Part shown: piece after piece, positions 54,985 to 63,475 of the stretch
Position numbering within the stretch: position 1 is the first letter of the stretch
Layout: each line of letters opens with the position of its first letter
Assembly: GCA_014305025.1 (NCBI GenBank)
Contig: JACRTY010000001.1
Span: 1 to 64,000 of the forward strand
DNA length: 64,000 nucleotides
Source: Candidatus Nyctobacter psychrophilus
GTDB lineage: Bacteria; Vulcanimicrobiota; Vulcanimicrobiia; Vulcanimicrobiales; Vulcanimicrobiaceae
Direction: 5' to 3'
Notes under the pieces: model-generated
Seen by the model: the letters and a program-made list of their open reading frames with translations, nothing else
The model's database searches: none
What the model was told of the DNA's origin: nothing
Position numbers and translations under genes: made by a program

Positions 54985-55406
54985 TATTGCATCCCAGCGG
55001 CGCGCCGTACGAACACGGCGTAAAGCCCGAGCGGCGTGAAGAACCCGGCAAAGTAGGCCGGCATGGACCAGACCGATCCATGCACCGCAAAGACCACCGG
55101 TACTATACCGAACACGGCAATGCGCAGCATACTGCTAAAGACGAACGCCGCCGCGCTGCGATGATCGAGCAGTCGCTCGTTGCCGCGCATGGCCAACAAC
55201 GCATTTCCGACGCCGCACACCGTTCCGGCGAAGAAGGCCAGCCCTGCCAGCGGCGAGACCGCCGCGATGCCGAGCCCGATCGCCAGGCCAATGCCGACGG
55301 ACCAGGCGCCCAGCGGACGCTTGCGATCGTAATATGCGCGCAAATCGGCCTCTGACACGGCGCTTTCCGGTTTGGGATGCCCGATTGCGTTCCCTTTTGG
55401 CGCCAC
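54984..55406 (-). CDS. atpI: AtpI-like small membrane protein (ATP synthase subunit I)
   Basis: 140 residues. A charged N-terminus (KPESAVSEADLRAYYDRKRP) is followed by about four membrane helices in two pairs. Proteins of this type precede atpB in many operons and help assemble the c-ring or take up magnesium. Sequence conservation is weak, so the call rests on topology and position. The 90-bp gap to wecB upstream would have to hold the operon promoter; no clear -35/-10 pair stands out. Confidence 0.75.
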   Translation of the reverse strand: MAPKGNAIGHPKPESAVSEADLRAYYDRKRPLGAWSVGIGLAIGLGIAAVSPLAGLAFFAGTVCGVGNALLAMRGNERLLDHRSAAAFVFSSMLRIAVFGIVPVVFAVHGSVWSMPAYFAGFFTPLGLYAVFVRRAAGMQ

Positions 55407-55494
55407 GGCCTGCCGTAATTGCGACCCCTCCGCTTCGCCGCCGGGCCGTGGGATGAGCGGCCGTGAGCGGCGGCCGGACCCGGCCGTGACTGCG

Positions 55495-55512
55495 CGTTAC
55501 GCTTGCGTAACG
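55495..55512. repeat. Short perfect hairpin over the wecB stop codon
   Basis: CGTTACGC-TT-GCGTAACG has 8-bp perfect arms and spans the wecB TAA (55497-55499 on the minus strand). There is no T-run after it on either strand, so it is not a clear terminator, though it could protect or end the wecB transcript before the ATP synthase genes. Confidence 0.55.
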
Positions 55513-56654
55513 GCGAATTCGGCCGGATACGGTGCGTCGCCCAGTCGCGCGAGCAGCCACGCAACGATGCGCCCGGCGGCGCGGCCGTCGCCGTAGGGGT
55601 TATTGGCGTGCGACATGCGTGCGTAGGCGATTTCATCGGACAGCAGTCGTGCGGTCGCGGCCACGATGGCGTCGCCGTGAGGGCCGACGAGTTCCAGCGT
55701 TCCGGCTTCGATGCCCTCGGGACGTTCCGTTTCGTCGCGCATCACCAGCACGGGCTTGCCGAGGCACGGGGCTTCCTCTTGTAGGCCGCCGCTGTCGGTC
55801 AACACGAGCGTACTACGCTTGATGCTCTGGACGGTGAGGTCGTAGGGCAGCGGATCGACGAGGGCCACGCCCGGGACGCCGTCGAGCAGCGCATGGGCGA
55901 CCGGGGCGACGCGGGGGCTGGGGTGCAGGGGCCACAAGACTTGTGGCTGCTGCGGAAAGGCCGCGATGCGGGCGAGTGCCCGGCAGATTTCCGGCATACG
56001 GTCGTGGTTCTCGCGGCGGTGTGCCGTTACGAAAATCCATGGCCGGTCAGGCGTCAGGCCGCGCCACGCGGGGACGTCAACGGCGGGCGGCGCTGCGGCG
56101 ACGGAGAGAAACGCGTCGATCACGGTGTTGCCGGTGACGAAGATGTCCGCCGGAGCGACGTTTTCGGCTTCCAGGTTGCGTCGCGCGCGAGGTGTCGGCG
56201 CGAAATGGAAGGACGCCAGGCGGCCGGTGAGCCGCCGGTTCATCTCTTCGGGAAACGGTTCCCAGATCGTTGACGTGCGCAGCCCGGCCTCGACGTGCCC
56301 GACGGGAGTCTTCGCGTAGTACGCGGCGAGTGCGGCCGCCGTGCTCGTCGACGTGTCACCGTGCACGAGCACGACGTCGGGACGCGCGCGCGCCAGCACA
56401 CCATCCATGCCCTGCAGTACGCGCGTCGTGATCTCGGTGACCGTCTGATCGTGGCGCATGACGTCGAGGTCGTAATCGGGGACGATCCCGAAGAGCGCCA
56501 GGAAGTCGTCGAGCATCTCGCGATGCTGCGCGCTCACGCAGACGAGCGGTGCGATGGCGGGGCCCGCGGCCCGCAGCGCCGCGACGACGGGCGCCATTTT
56601 GATCGTATCGGGGCGTGTGCCGAAGACGGCCATGACCCGCAACGGCGCGGACAC
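55497..56654 (-). CDS. wecB: UDP-N-acetylglucosamine 2-epimerase (non-hydrolysing)
   Basis: 385 residues, converting UDP-GlcNAc to UDP-ManNAc for envelope polysaccharides. VFGTRPDTIKMAPVVAAL, VHGDTSTSTAAALAAYY, GHVEAGLRTSTIWEPFPEEMNRRL, VTAHRRENHD and LTDSGGLQEEAPCLGKPVLVMRDETERPEGIEAGT are complete family motifs. It starts 6 bp downstream of the WecA-like gene stop. The pair suggests polyprenyl-linked GlcNAc-ManNAc glycan synthesis. Confidence 0.95.
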   Translation of the reverse strand: MSAPLRVMAVFGTRPDTIKMAPVVAALRAAGPAIAPLVCVSAQHREMLDDFLALFGIVPDYDLDVMRHDQTVTEITTRVLQGMDGVLARARPDVVLVHGDTSTSTAAALAAYYAKTPVGHVEAGLRTSTIWEPFPEEMNRRLTGRLASFHFAPTPRARRNLEAENVAPADIFVTGNTVIDAFLSVAAAPPAVDVPAWRGLTPDRPWIFVTAHRRENHDRMPEICRALARIAAFPQQPQVLWPLHPSPRVAPVAHALLDGVPGVALVDPLPYDLTVQSIKRSTLVLTDSGGLQEEAPCLGKPVLVMRDETERPEGIEAGTLELVGPHGDAIVAATARLLSDEIAYARMSHANNPYGDGRAAGRIVAWLLARLGDAPYPAEFAVTQA

Positions 56655-56660
56655 CGTCGG

Positions 56661-57668
56661 TTAAACGAGGCCGGCGATGCGCGGGTGGCCGGCGCCCCCG
56701 GACAGCAGATACGCCGCCATGCCGAGCAGAAACGAGACGCCGTAGATCAGCAGCACCGCCTGCTTGACGCCCAAGCCGAAGTGGAAGACCAGCAGGTGAT
56801 GAAAATGGCCGCGGTCGGCTTCGGTGACGGCGCGCCCCGCGCGCATGCGGCGCACGATCGCGGCCGCCGTGTCCGCCAGCGGCAGCGCGAGCGCGACCAG
56901 CGGCACGAGGAGGCTGACGGTCACGGCGACCTTCGCTGTAATCAACAGCGAGACGGTCGCGAACACGTAGCCGATGAAGAGCGAACCCGTGTCGCCCAGA
57001 AAAATCTTGGCGGGGTTGAAGTTGTACGGCAGAAACCCGAGCGCGCCGCCGACGAGCGCACAGAGCACGAGCGCCGCGCCGACGTGTCCGTGCATCGAAG
57101 CGATCGCGAACAAGAAGACGCCCGAGATCGCGGCCACACCCGACAGCAGGCCGTCGAGGCCGTCGAGAAAATTGATCGCGTTCATCATGCCCAGATACCA
57201 GACCAGCGTCAGCGGATAGTCGATCCACGGCGGCAGGTACAAGTAGTTCTCACCGCCCGGCACCCGGATGTCCCCGATGTGGAAACCGTAGATCATCGAG
57301 ATGATGGCGACCACGATCTGCGCGACGAATTTGTTGCGCGGCCGCATCCCCATGATGTCGTCCCACACGCCGACGAGCATGATCAGCGTGCCGCCGAAGA
57401 GCAGGCCGAAGAAATCTTGCGTATCGTTCGCGCTGTGGAAGAGCGACGTGTGCAGCGCGAAACCGATCGTGACGAAGAGCGCCGCAGCCAGGCCCAGGTA
57501 GACCGCAATGCCGCCGATGCGCGGCTTGGGTTCGGCGTGCATGCGTCGCTCGCCGATCGCGTCGAGCACGCCGACTTTGAGCGCGAGCTTCCGAATCTGC
57601 GGCGTCGCGAAGAAGGCCGTGACGAACGCCGTCACGGTGGCTAAGGCGTAGAGCGCCGGTAAACTCAC
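56661..57668 (-). CDS. Undecaprenyl-phosphate GlcNAc-1-phosphate transferase (WecA/TagO family)
   Basis: 335 residues with about ten membrane helices. MHAEPKPRIGGIAVYLGL, GVWDDIMGMRPRNKFVAQI (catalytic DD), NAINFLDGLDGLLSGVAAI, FLGDTGSLFIGYVFA and the final HFHHLLV cytoplasmic His motif define the GPT family. It starts surface-glycan synthesis by transferring GlcNAc-1-P (or a related sugar) to undecaprenyl phosphate. GTG 57668 overlaps the deaminase stop (GTGA), which decides against longer frames. Neighbouring wecB supports the WecA role. Confidence 0.93.
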   Translation of the reverse strand: MSLPALYALATVTAFVTAFFATPQIRKLALKVGVLDAIGERRMHAEPKPRIGGIAVYLGLAAALFVTIGFALHTSLFHSANDTQDFFGLLFGGTLIMLVGVWDDIMGMRPRNKFVAQIVVAIISMIYGFHIGDIRVPGGENYLYLPPWIDYPLTLVWYLGMMNAINFLDGLDGLLSGVAAISGVFLFAIASMHGHVGAALVLCALVGGALGFLPYNFNPAKIFLGDTGSLFIGYVFATVSLLITAKVAVTVSLLVPLVALALPLADTAAAIVRRMRAGRAVTEADRGHFHHLLVFHFGLGVKQAVLLIYGVSFLLGMAAYLLSGGAGHPRIAGLV

Positions 57669-58156
57669 GCGCGCACTCCGCTGCGGGAGTGCTCGAGGGT
57701 CGCAAACGGGACGAGCGCAACGCCCGCTTCGGCAAGCAATTCTTGAGCGAACGGGTCGGGATACGGCGCCCTGTAGACGATGCGCGCGATGCCCGCGCTG
57801 ATCAGCAGTTTCGCGCAATGCACGCATGGCTGATGCGTGCAGTAGGCCGTCGCACCCTCCAGTTGCACGCCGTGCAGCGCTGCCTGCACCACGGCATTGG
57901 CTTCGGCATGGGTGGAGCGCACGCAGTGATCGCCGACGAGCCGGCATCCGATCTCGGTGCAGTGCGCGACATGGCGCGGGGCACCGTTGTAGCCGGTGGT
58001 CAGAATGCGATGTTCGCGAACCAGCACCGCGCCGACGCTTGCCCGCGGACAGGTCGCGCGCGTGGCAACCGTCCGCGCGACCTCCATGAAATACTCATCC
58101 CAGCCGGGGCGCGCCGCTCGCCGCTCCACCCCGCTTGCTTCGATCGGCACGCTCAC
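57665..58156 (-). CDS. dCMP deaminase-like / ComEB family zinc deaminase
   Basis: 163 residues. WDEYFMEVARTVATRATCPRASVGAVLV begins the cytidine-deaminase fold. HAEANAVVQAA gives the zinc-binding His and catalytic Glu, and QPCVHCAKLLI supplies the two zinc-binding cysteines. RILTTGYNGAPRHVAHCTEIGCRL matches the dCMP deaminase/ComEB group, which makes dUMP for dTMP synthesis. GTG 58156 is chosen; GTG 58150 is a near alternative, and a frame reaching 58666 is antisense to the next gene. Confidence 0.9.
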   Translation of the reverse strand: MSVPIEASGVERRAARPGWDEYFMEVARTVATRATCPRASVGAVLVREHRILTTGYNGAPRHVAHCTEIGCRLVGDHCVRSTHAEANAVVQAALHGVQLEGATAYCTHQPCVHCAKLLISAGIARIVYRAPYPDPFAQELLAEAGVALVPFATLEHSRSGVRA

Positions 58157-58282
58157 TTGGCGAAGGCTATTCGACGCCGCGCCAGCCGCATTCCGGCTTG
58201 GCCGCCGGAGGCATTGCGCCCCCCACCGCCGCATACCGCCCCATGACGGCGCCGATGCGCGTTCGGGCGTGAAGTCTTCGGA

Positions 58283-58654
58283 ATGAACGTCGACGTTCAA
58301 ACGAGCGATTGCGAGAAGCTCGAAATACTCGAGCATCAAGCGGTGCATGCCCTGCGGATTCACCAGGTCTGGCGGGCGACGGTACGCGCATTGACCGCGG
58401 CCGACGGCAGGACGCCGCCGGCGCACGTATCGGAACGAGCTTGCGAGATCGACATGTGGTTGCGCCTGGGACTTCACCCCGCGTTCCGCGGACTGCCGCT
58501 GTACGAGCAGACGCTCCAGGCGCACGCGGCGTTTCATCGTGCCTTGGCAGCCCTCTACGCCGACCGCTCGGCGTCGAGTCGTGAGGTCGCGATGAGCGCG
58601 ACCATCCTCAAGGATTGTCTCGAAGATTGGTTGACGCTGGCGCGTCGTCGCTAG
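58283..58654 (+). CDS. Stand-alone CZB-like (chemoreceptor zinc-binding) domain protein
   Basis: 123 residues, all helical. HALRIHQVWRATVRAL, SERACEIDMWLRLGLHPAF and QAHAAFHRALAALY give a His, then Cys, then HxxFH spacing like the CZB domain, which binds zinc with three His and one Cys and senses zinc or hypochlorous acid in chemoreceptors and diguanylate cyclases. It has no attached signalling domain. Its 3' end overlaps the convergent SpoIIE-type phosphatase gene by 47 bp. A hemerythrin-like fold is the main alternative. Confidence 0.65.
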   Translation: MNVDVQTSDCEKLEILEHQAVHALRIHQVWRATVRALTAADGRTPPAHVSERACEIDMWLRLGLHPAFRGLPLYEQTLQAHAAFHRALAALYADRSASSREVAMSATILKDCLEDWLTLARRR

Positions 58655-59522
58655 CATCCGCCGCAATCCGCACCGCGAGGATCGCGATGTCGTCGTGCGC
58701 CGGCCGGTCGGAAAAGGTCAGCGCCCGATCGGCTAGCGTGCGCGCCAGCACGTCGACCTGCGCGTCGCGTTGTTCGCGCACCACGTCGAGCATACGCTCC
58801 ATGCCGAAAAATTCGCGCCGGCCACGGCGCGATTCCGTAATGCCGTCGGTCACGGCAACCAGCAGCGTGCCGGGCCCGATCGCCACACTTCGCTGCTTGA
58901 AGAGATGCTGCTGATCTTCGAAAACGCCCACCGCCGGCGCCGTAACGTCGAGCACGACGGGCTCGCCGCCGGGAGGGACCAGCACGACGCCCTCGTGCCC
59001 GGCGGACGCATACGTCATCATCGAACGCTCGGCATCGAGATGGCCGAAGAACACCGTGGCAAACGATTCGGTCAGTTCAAAAGCGGTGTTTTCGAGGTAG
59101 AGCCGATCGAGCGAACGTAAAACTTTTTCCGGATTGAACCCCTCCGAGGCGTACGCGCGCAATCCATACTTGACCATCGCGGCTTGAACCGCCGCGCGCG
59201 TTCCCTTGCCCGAGATGTCGGCGACGGTAAAGGCGACCGACGCATTATCGAAGCCGTACACGTCGACGAGGTCGCCGCCCGCGCGCCCTTCGGCCAGCCG
59301 GTAATGAATCGCATAGGCGATGCCCTTCACCGGCACCGGAATCGGCGAGAAAAGGTGTTCGACCAGCACTTCGGCGGCCTCACGGCTTTCGCGGTGCTCG
59401 AAGCGGTCCTCGCCGCCGATCGAGACGAAGCTTTGTCCGGTATAGTCGGCGCCCTCGGGGATCGCGGCCGGCGTTACGATCGGTCGAAGTTCGTCGCCTC
59501 GAGCTTGGCCCGGCGTCGGCAA
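58608..59522 (-). CDS. SpoIIE/RsbU-type PP2C serine phosphatase
   Basis: 304 residues. RLAEGRAGGDLVDVYG, VADISGKGTRAAVQAAMVKYGLRAYA, TYASAGHEGVVL, VAVTDGITESRRGR and PAHDDIAILAVRI carry the metal-binding acids of PPM/SpoIIE phosphatases, which dephosphorylate RsbV-type proteins. The ~65-residue N-terminus has no recognised sensor domain. The TTG start at 59522 follows the glyA stop by one base. It is the only such phosphatase here and the likely activator of the RsbV-RsbW-sigma module 35 kb away. Confidence 0.9.
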   Translation of the reverse strand: MPTPGQARGDELRPIVTPAAIPEGADYTGQSFVSIGGEDRFEHRESREAAEVLVEHLFSPIPVPVKGIAYAIHYRLAEGRAGGDLVDVYGFDNASVAFTVADISGKGTRAAVQAAMVKYGLRAYASEGFNPEKVLRSLDRLYLENTAFELTESFATVFFGHLDAERSMMTYASAGHEGVVLVPPGGEPVVLDVTAPAVGVFEDQQHLFKQRSVAIGPGTLLVAVTDGITESRRGRREFFGMERMLDVVREQRDAQVDVLARTLADRALTFSDRPAHDDIAILAVRIAADASDDAPASTNLRDNP

Positions 59523-59523
59523 T

Positions 59524-60771
59524 CTACGGGACCTCGAAACTTGAGGTCAGTTCGCCGACGCGCGCCAGCAGACGCGGCATTTTTTCGCGCGTTGCCACGT
59601 CGTCCAGCGCTTCCCCGATGATCGCGCCGATTTCGCGCGCCTCGGCGATGCCCATGCCGCGCGTCGTGATTGCCGGCGTTCCGATGCGGATGCCGCTGGC
59701 GACTGCCGGCTTTTGCGGATCGAATGGAATCGCATTTTTGTTGACGGTAATCTTGATCTCGTCGAGGTAGGCCTCGACCGCTTTTCCCGTCACATTTTTG
59801 GGACCGAGGTCCACGAGTAGCAGGTGCGTGTCGGTGCCGCCCGCGACCAAACGCGTGCCGGCGCGCTGCAACTCCTCACCCATCGCGCGGGCGTTGTCGA
59901 TGACGCGCTGCTGATAGGTGACGAAGTCGGGCAGCTGCGCCTCGCCGAAGGCCACGGCCTTGGCGGCAATCGTATGCATCATCGGACCGCCTTGAATGCC
60001 GGGGAAGATCGTCTTATCGATCGCTTGCGCATGAGCGGCCCTGGTCAAGATCAAGCCGCCGCGCGGGCCGCGCAACGTCTTGTGGGTCGTCGTCGTGACG
60101 AACTCGGCGTACGGGACCGGCGAAGGATGCAGCCCGGTCGCGACCAGCCCGGCGATGTGCGCCATGTCGACCAAGAAGAGGGCGCCGACTTCGTTGGCGA
60201 TCTCGCTGAAGGGGGCGTATTCCATCGTGCGCGGATAGGCGCTGGCGCCGGCAATAATCAGCTTCGGCCGATGCTCGAGCGCGAGCCGGCGGACTTCAGC
60301 GAAATCGATCAGTTCGGTATCTTTGCGCACGCCGTAGGCGACGGCGTGATACAGTTTTCCGCTGAAGCTGACCTTGGTTCCGTGCGTCAGATGGCCGCCG
60401 TGTGCCAGCGACATCCCAAGCACCGTGTCGCCGGGCTGCAGCACCGCCATGAACACGGCCATGTTCGCTTGCGCGCCCGCGTGCGCTTGGACGTTGGCAT
60501 GCTCGGCGCCGAAGATCGCTTTGGCCCGGTCGATGGCGAGCTGTTCGGCGACATCGACGTATTCGCAGCCGCCGTAATACCGTTTTCCCGGATAGCCTTC
60601 GGCATATTTGTTGGTCAGCACCGAACCCGCCGCTTCGCGGACGGCGCGGCTGGCGTAGTTTTCGCTGGCAATAAGTTCCAGGTTGTCGCGCTGGCGGCGC
60701 TCCTCGTTCGCGATGGCAGCGTAAATAGCCGGGTCGCGCTCGGCGAGCAGGCTCAGTTCGAGGGTCTGCAT
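59524..60771 (-). CDS. glyA: Serine hydroxymethyltransferase
   Basis: 415 residues, a PLP enzyme converting serine and tetrahydrofolate to glycine and methylene-tetrahydrofolate. [73 protein letters not shown] and the Schiff-base lysine in [16 protein letters not shown] are intact. Length is standard. The phosphatase gene follows almost directly. The 92-bp upstream gap is shared with the divergent gene at 60864. Confidence 0.97.
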   Translation of the reverse strand: MQTLELSLLAERDPAIYAAIANEERRQRDNLELIASENYASRAVREAAGSVLTNKYAEGYPGKRYYGGCEYVDVAEQLAIDRAKAIFGAEHANVQAHAGAQANMAVFMAVLQPGDTVLGMSLAHGGHLTHGTKVSFSGKLYHAVAYGVRKDTELIDFAEVRRLALEHRPKLIIAGASAYPRTMEYAPFSEIANEVGALFLVDMAHIAGLVATGLHPSPVPYAEFVTTTTHKTLRGPRGGLILTRAAHAQAIDKTIFPGIQGGPMMHTIAAKAVAFGEAQLPDFVTYQQRVIDNARAMGEELQRAGTRLVAGGTDTHLLLVDLGPKNVTGKAVEAYLDEIKITVNKNAIPFDPQKPAVASGIRIGTPAITTRGMGIAEAREIGAIIGEALDDVATREKMPRLLARVGELTSSFEVP

Positions 60772-60863
60772 GGACCGCCGGGTTCTGCGCTACGGGCGCC
60801 GGTTCCGGTACGCGGCTGCGGTGACGCCATGAGCAGGCGGGTTCCCCGCGAACGTCCTGCTTC

Positions 60864-61592
60864 ATGAAGATCGCCTGTTCAAGCGCGACTTTTGCGCGTG
60901 CTTTTGCTGAAGGAACGTTGACGCAACTCGAGTGGCTGGACCTGTGCGCCAACGAACTGGAAGTCGACGGCGTCGTCTTCGATACGCGCGACTTTCCGCG
61001 CGATGATGCCGACTATTTGGCGCAATTGAAAAAGAGCGCGGCCGATCTCGGATTGACCGTTGCCGCGCTCGAAGCTGGCGACGCGCCCGCTACCGAACGG
61101 CTCCTTTCGGTCGCCGTAACGCTTGGGGCGCCGCTACTCGTGATCCGCGCGCCCGGACGCAGTGGCGAAGCGACAGCTTGGGGGCGCTTTGCAGCCGACG
61201 TGAAATCGGCTGCCGCCCACGCCAAGCGGTTCAATGTGACGCTGGCGCTGCGCGCGTTTTCCGGAACGCTCTGCGAGAGCACCGCGGATTGCAAGCGTCT
61301 TGCCAAGGACGTTGACAGTTCATGGATGCGTTTCGCCATCTCGAACACAAGCGAAGACGACGCCGCACTACTCTCAAAAAGCGTTATCGCCACCCATGCC
61401 ATCGCCGATATCGACAACTTCGCTACCGTCGCCGACGACGAGGCGCCGAGCTTAATTTCGTCTCTGGCACGCTTTCGCGGCTTCATCGTCTTTGACTACG
61501 ACGTCACACCTTCCGACCACGCTGCCTACCATCACGCTCTCACCCGTTTCGCCGCCCTCCGGGCTAAAGCGCTCTCGCCGCCCTCGAATTAA
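60864..61592 (+). CDS. Xylose isomerase-like TIM-barrel protein (hypothetical)
   Basis: 242 residues. MKIACSSATFARAFAEGTLTQLEWLDLCANELEVDGVVFDTRDFP is the usual first barrel strand and helix of the AP-endonuclease-2/xylose isomerase-like superfamily, which includes sugar epimerases, isomerases and inosose dehydratases. Later strands are weakly conserved, and the metal ligands (Glu, Asp, His) are not all evident, so enzyme activity is uncertain. It is divergent from glyA and convergent with the RNA/photolyase region. Confidence 0.65.
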   Translation: MKIACSSATFARAFAEGTLTQLEWLDLCANELEVDGVVFDTRDFPRDDADYLAQLKKSAADLGLTVAALEAGDAPATERLLSVAVTLGAPLLVIRAPGRSGEATAWGRFAADVKSAAAHAKRFNVTLALRAFSGTLCESTADCKRLAKDVDSSWMRFAISNTSEDDAALLSKSVIATHAIADIDNFATVADDEAPSLISSLARFRGFIVFDYDVTPSDHAAYHHALTRFAALRAKALSPPSN

Positions 61593-61593
61593 G

Positions 61594-61952
61594 GAAAATT
61601 TGGGCGCCCCCGATGGGCCCAGGCGGCGCGGCAAAGAAAAGCGGAGCTGAAGTAAACGGTGGCCTCAACAGCGAGTCGGTCTTCACGGCGAGGTTGGCCC
61701 GGTATCCCGTCGAGCGATTCGATAAAGGCGTGGCACGGGGTCGGCGCCGGCGCGCTCGGCTACGGCGACGGTGACCGCACTGCCGTCTGCATGCCCGGGT
61801 AGAGACCTGCCAACGACAGGTGGGTGCGGCCCGGGCGCCGGGGAGTCGGGCAGCGCCTCCTCACAACCGTCGTATCCGGAGCTGATGCTCCCTTGGTATC
61901 TACGTTGGTCCTACACCTAAGCAAGTACGCGCACGAGCGCAGTCACCGTCTG
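61594..61952 (-). ncRNA. Candidate structured RNA, ~360 nt, family unknown
   Basis: No protein gene occupies this stretch. On the minus strand it is framed by a promoter and a terminator. The predicted transcript folds strongly. CGACG (just after GGATA) pairs with CGTCG, then GTGA with TCAC, then GCGCTGCC with GGCAGTGC. These enclose CCCGGG/CCCGGG and an ACCTG-CAGGT hairpin. Upstream lies a GGAGC-ATCA-GCTCC hairpin. The size fits a housekeeping RNA (tmRNA or RNase P), but their hallmark sequences are missing, so I leave it unnamed. Confidence 0.6.
61595..61621 (-). terminator. Intrinsic terminator of the candidate RNA
   Basis: On the minus strand, TGGGC (61621-61617) pairs with GCCCA (61605-61601) around an 11-base loop and is followed by AATTTT (61600-61595). 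The T-run lies only on the minus-strand side, which gives the direction of transcription. It is a short-stemmed but recognisable rho-independent signal. Confidence 0.55.
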
Positions 61953-61958
61953 CGTCGT

Positions 61959-61987
61959 ATTATCCCACCCCGGTCAAGACTTGACAC
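61959..61987 (-). promoter_or_regulatory. Sigma-70-type promoter upstream of the candidate RNA
   Basis: On the minus strand, -35 GTGTCA (61987-61982, 4 of 6 consensus) and -10 GATAAT (61964-61959, 5 of 6) are separated by exactly 17 bp, with an extended -10 TGG just before GATAAT. Transcription would start near 61952. The -35 overlaps the last codons of the broken photolyase gene. Confidence 0.6.
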
Positions 61988-63404
61988 GCGCGTCGAACAC
62001 GCTCGTGTACGCCGCTAGTGCCCGGCGGCGCGCTTCGCCGTGCTCGACGACCGGTTCGGGATAGTCCCGCCCTAAGCGAAACCCGCGGGCTTGCGCGGCG
62101 AGCGGCGCGAGCGTCCACGGCGCGTGCAGCGCGTCCCCTTCGAGATCCGCAAGCTCGGGCACCATGCTGCGAATGAAGGCGCCGCTCGGATCGAATTTTT
62201 TACTTTGCAACACCGGATTGAAGATGCGGAAGTACGGCGCCGCATCGGTCCCGGTCGACGCCGACCATTGCCAGCCGCCGTTGTTGGCCGCCTTGTCGCC
62301 GTCGACGAGATGTTGCTCGAAGTAGCAAGGAAGGACGCAACGATCATGCGCAAGCGGTTGTGCATCCAGCCGTAGGTGTTGATCTGCCGCATGGCGGCGT
62401 CGACGATCGGATAGCCGGTCAGCCCCCGTGCCCACGCTTCCCAATCGTGCTTCGAATCGCGGTAGGCGATCCGCTGCGCGCGCTGGTCGAACGGCTCGCG
62501 CGCGACGCGGGGAAAATGCGCGAGAATCTGCTGGTAGAAATCGCGCCAAATGAGTTCGCCGACCCACGTCTCGCTGCCGCTGCGCCCGGCGGCTTGCCCA
62601 CGCTGCATCTCCTCCGCGCGCGCGATGCAGGTCCGAATGCCGATCGTACCCGCGCGAAGGTGCGGCGAGAGGTGCGACGTACCGGCCGCCGCCGGAAAGT
62701 CGCGCATTTTGGCATAGTCGGCGATGCGTTCACGCAGAAATGTATCGAGGACATCGCGCGCTTGCTTCTCGCCGGCACGCGGGAGGTTGGGCGGTCGCAA
62801 CCGGCCGTAAGCCGCCGGCGCGGGAACCTCGCGCGTTTCGCCGATCGCCTCGCGTGCCGCAAACTTGTGCTGCGCCGCGGCGGACGATTCGATCGGAGGC
62901 CGCGGATCGTTTGCGCGACGCTCGAGCCAACGCCGCATGTACGGCGTAAAGACGGTATACGGAGTCCCATCCGCCTTGAGCACCTCGTCCTCACCGTAGT
63001 AGACATGATCCGTGCACGTCTGGGCGCTCATCCCGACGGCACGTGCCGCCGCAGCGACGCGCCGGTCGCGCTCCACCGCCGCCGGTTCGTAGTCGACGTT
63101 GTAGTACAGGACGCCGGCGTCAACGCGTTCGGCCAGGCTCAAGAGTTGCTGGGCAGCATCGCCTTCGAGCAGCGCCAGATCGCTGCCCCTCGCGCGCAGG
63201 GCCGCCCGCAATTCGGCCAGCGCCTCGAAGAAGAACGCGACGATCGCGTCGCTGACGTTTGCAGCCGCGCAACAGCGCTGGGTCCAGCACGAACGCGCAG
63301 ACGATGCGGTCGCTCGTGCGCGCCGCACGCCCGAGCGCGACATGGTCGTTCAGCCGGAGATCGCGCCGAAACCAGACGAGAGCCGTGCGCGCCGAGGTCG
63401 CCAT
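61974..63404 (-). pseudogene. phrB: Deoxyribodipyrimidine photolyase, broken by two lesions
   Basis: Cryptochrome/photolyase coding sequence spread over three frames. N-terminus (ATG 63404): TALVWFRRDLRLNDHVALG to VLDPALLRG. A first frame change near 63250-63275 leads to SDAIVAFFFEALAELRAAL and onward through TWVGELIWRDFYQQIL, NTYGWMHNRLRMIVASFL. A second lesion near 62325-62333 joins ASFL to CYFEQHLVDGDKAANNGGW, losing about 11 residues (normally KDLLIDWR..GER) plus the frame. The C-terminus continues to TGA 61974. FAD-binding residues fall in or near the second gap, so a working enzyme is unlikely unless the sequence is wrong. Confidence 0.85.
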
Positions 63405-63475
63405 GCAGCGCCGTTGCAAGCGCGGAGTTCGGCTTCCTCGCGGGGAAGCGTTCGCTCTTCGCGAAACGTGGCCGC

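Noticed and set aside
61800-61830. Cobalamin-riboswitch-like B12 box (AGAGACCTGCC) on the plus strand
   Set aside because: No other riboswitch core elements are visible, the following gene is on the opposite strand, and the stretch is explained by pairing within the minus-strand RNA.
61594-61952. tmRNA, RNase P RNA or SRP RNA call for the structured RNA
   Set aside because: A fragment GGATACGACGG resembles the tmRNA start GGATTCGACGG, but there is no T-arm/CCA end or Ala-rich tag; the RNase P GAGGAAAGTCC core and the SRP GGAAGG/GCAGCC region are also absent.
63120-63403. Separate minus-strand gene carrying the photolyase N-terminus
   Set aside because: Its useful part is only the first frame of the broken phrB; the rest is out-of-frame sequence.
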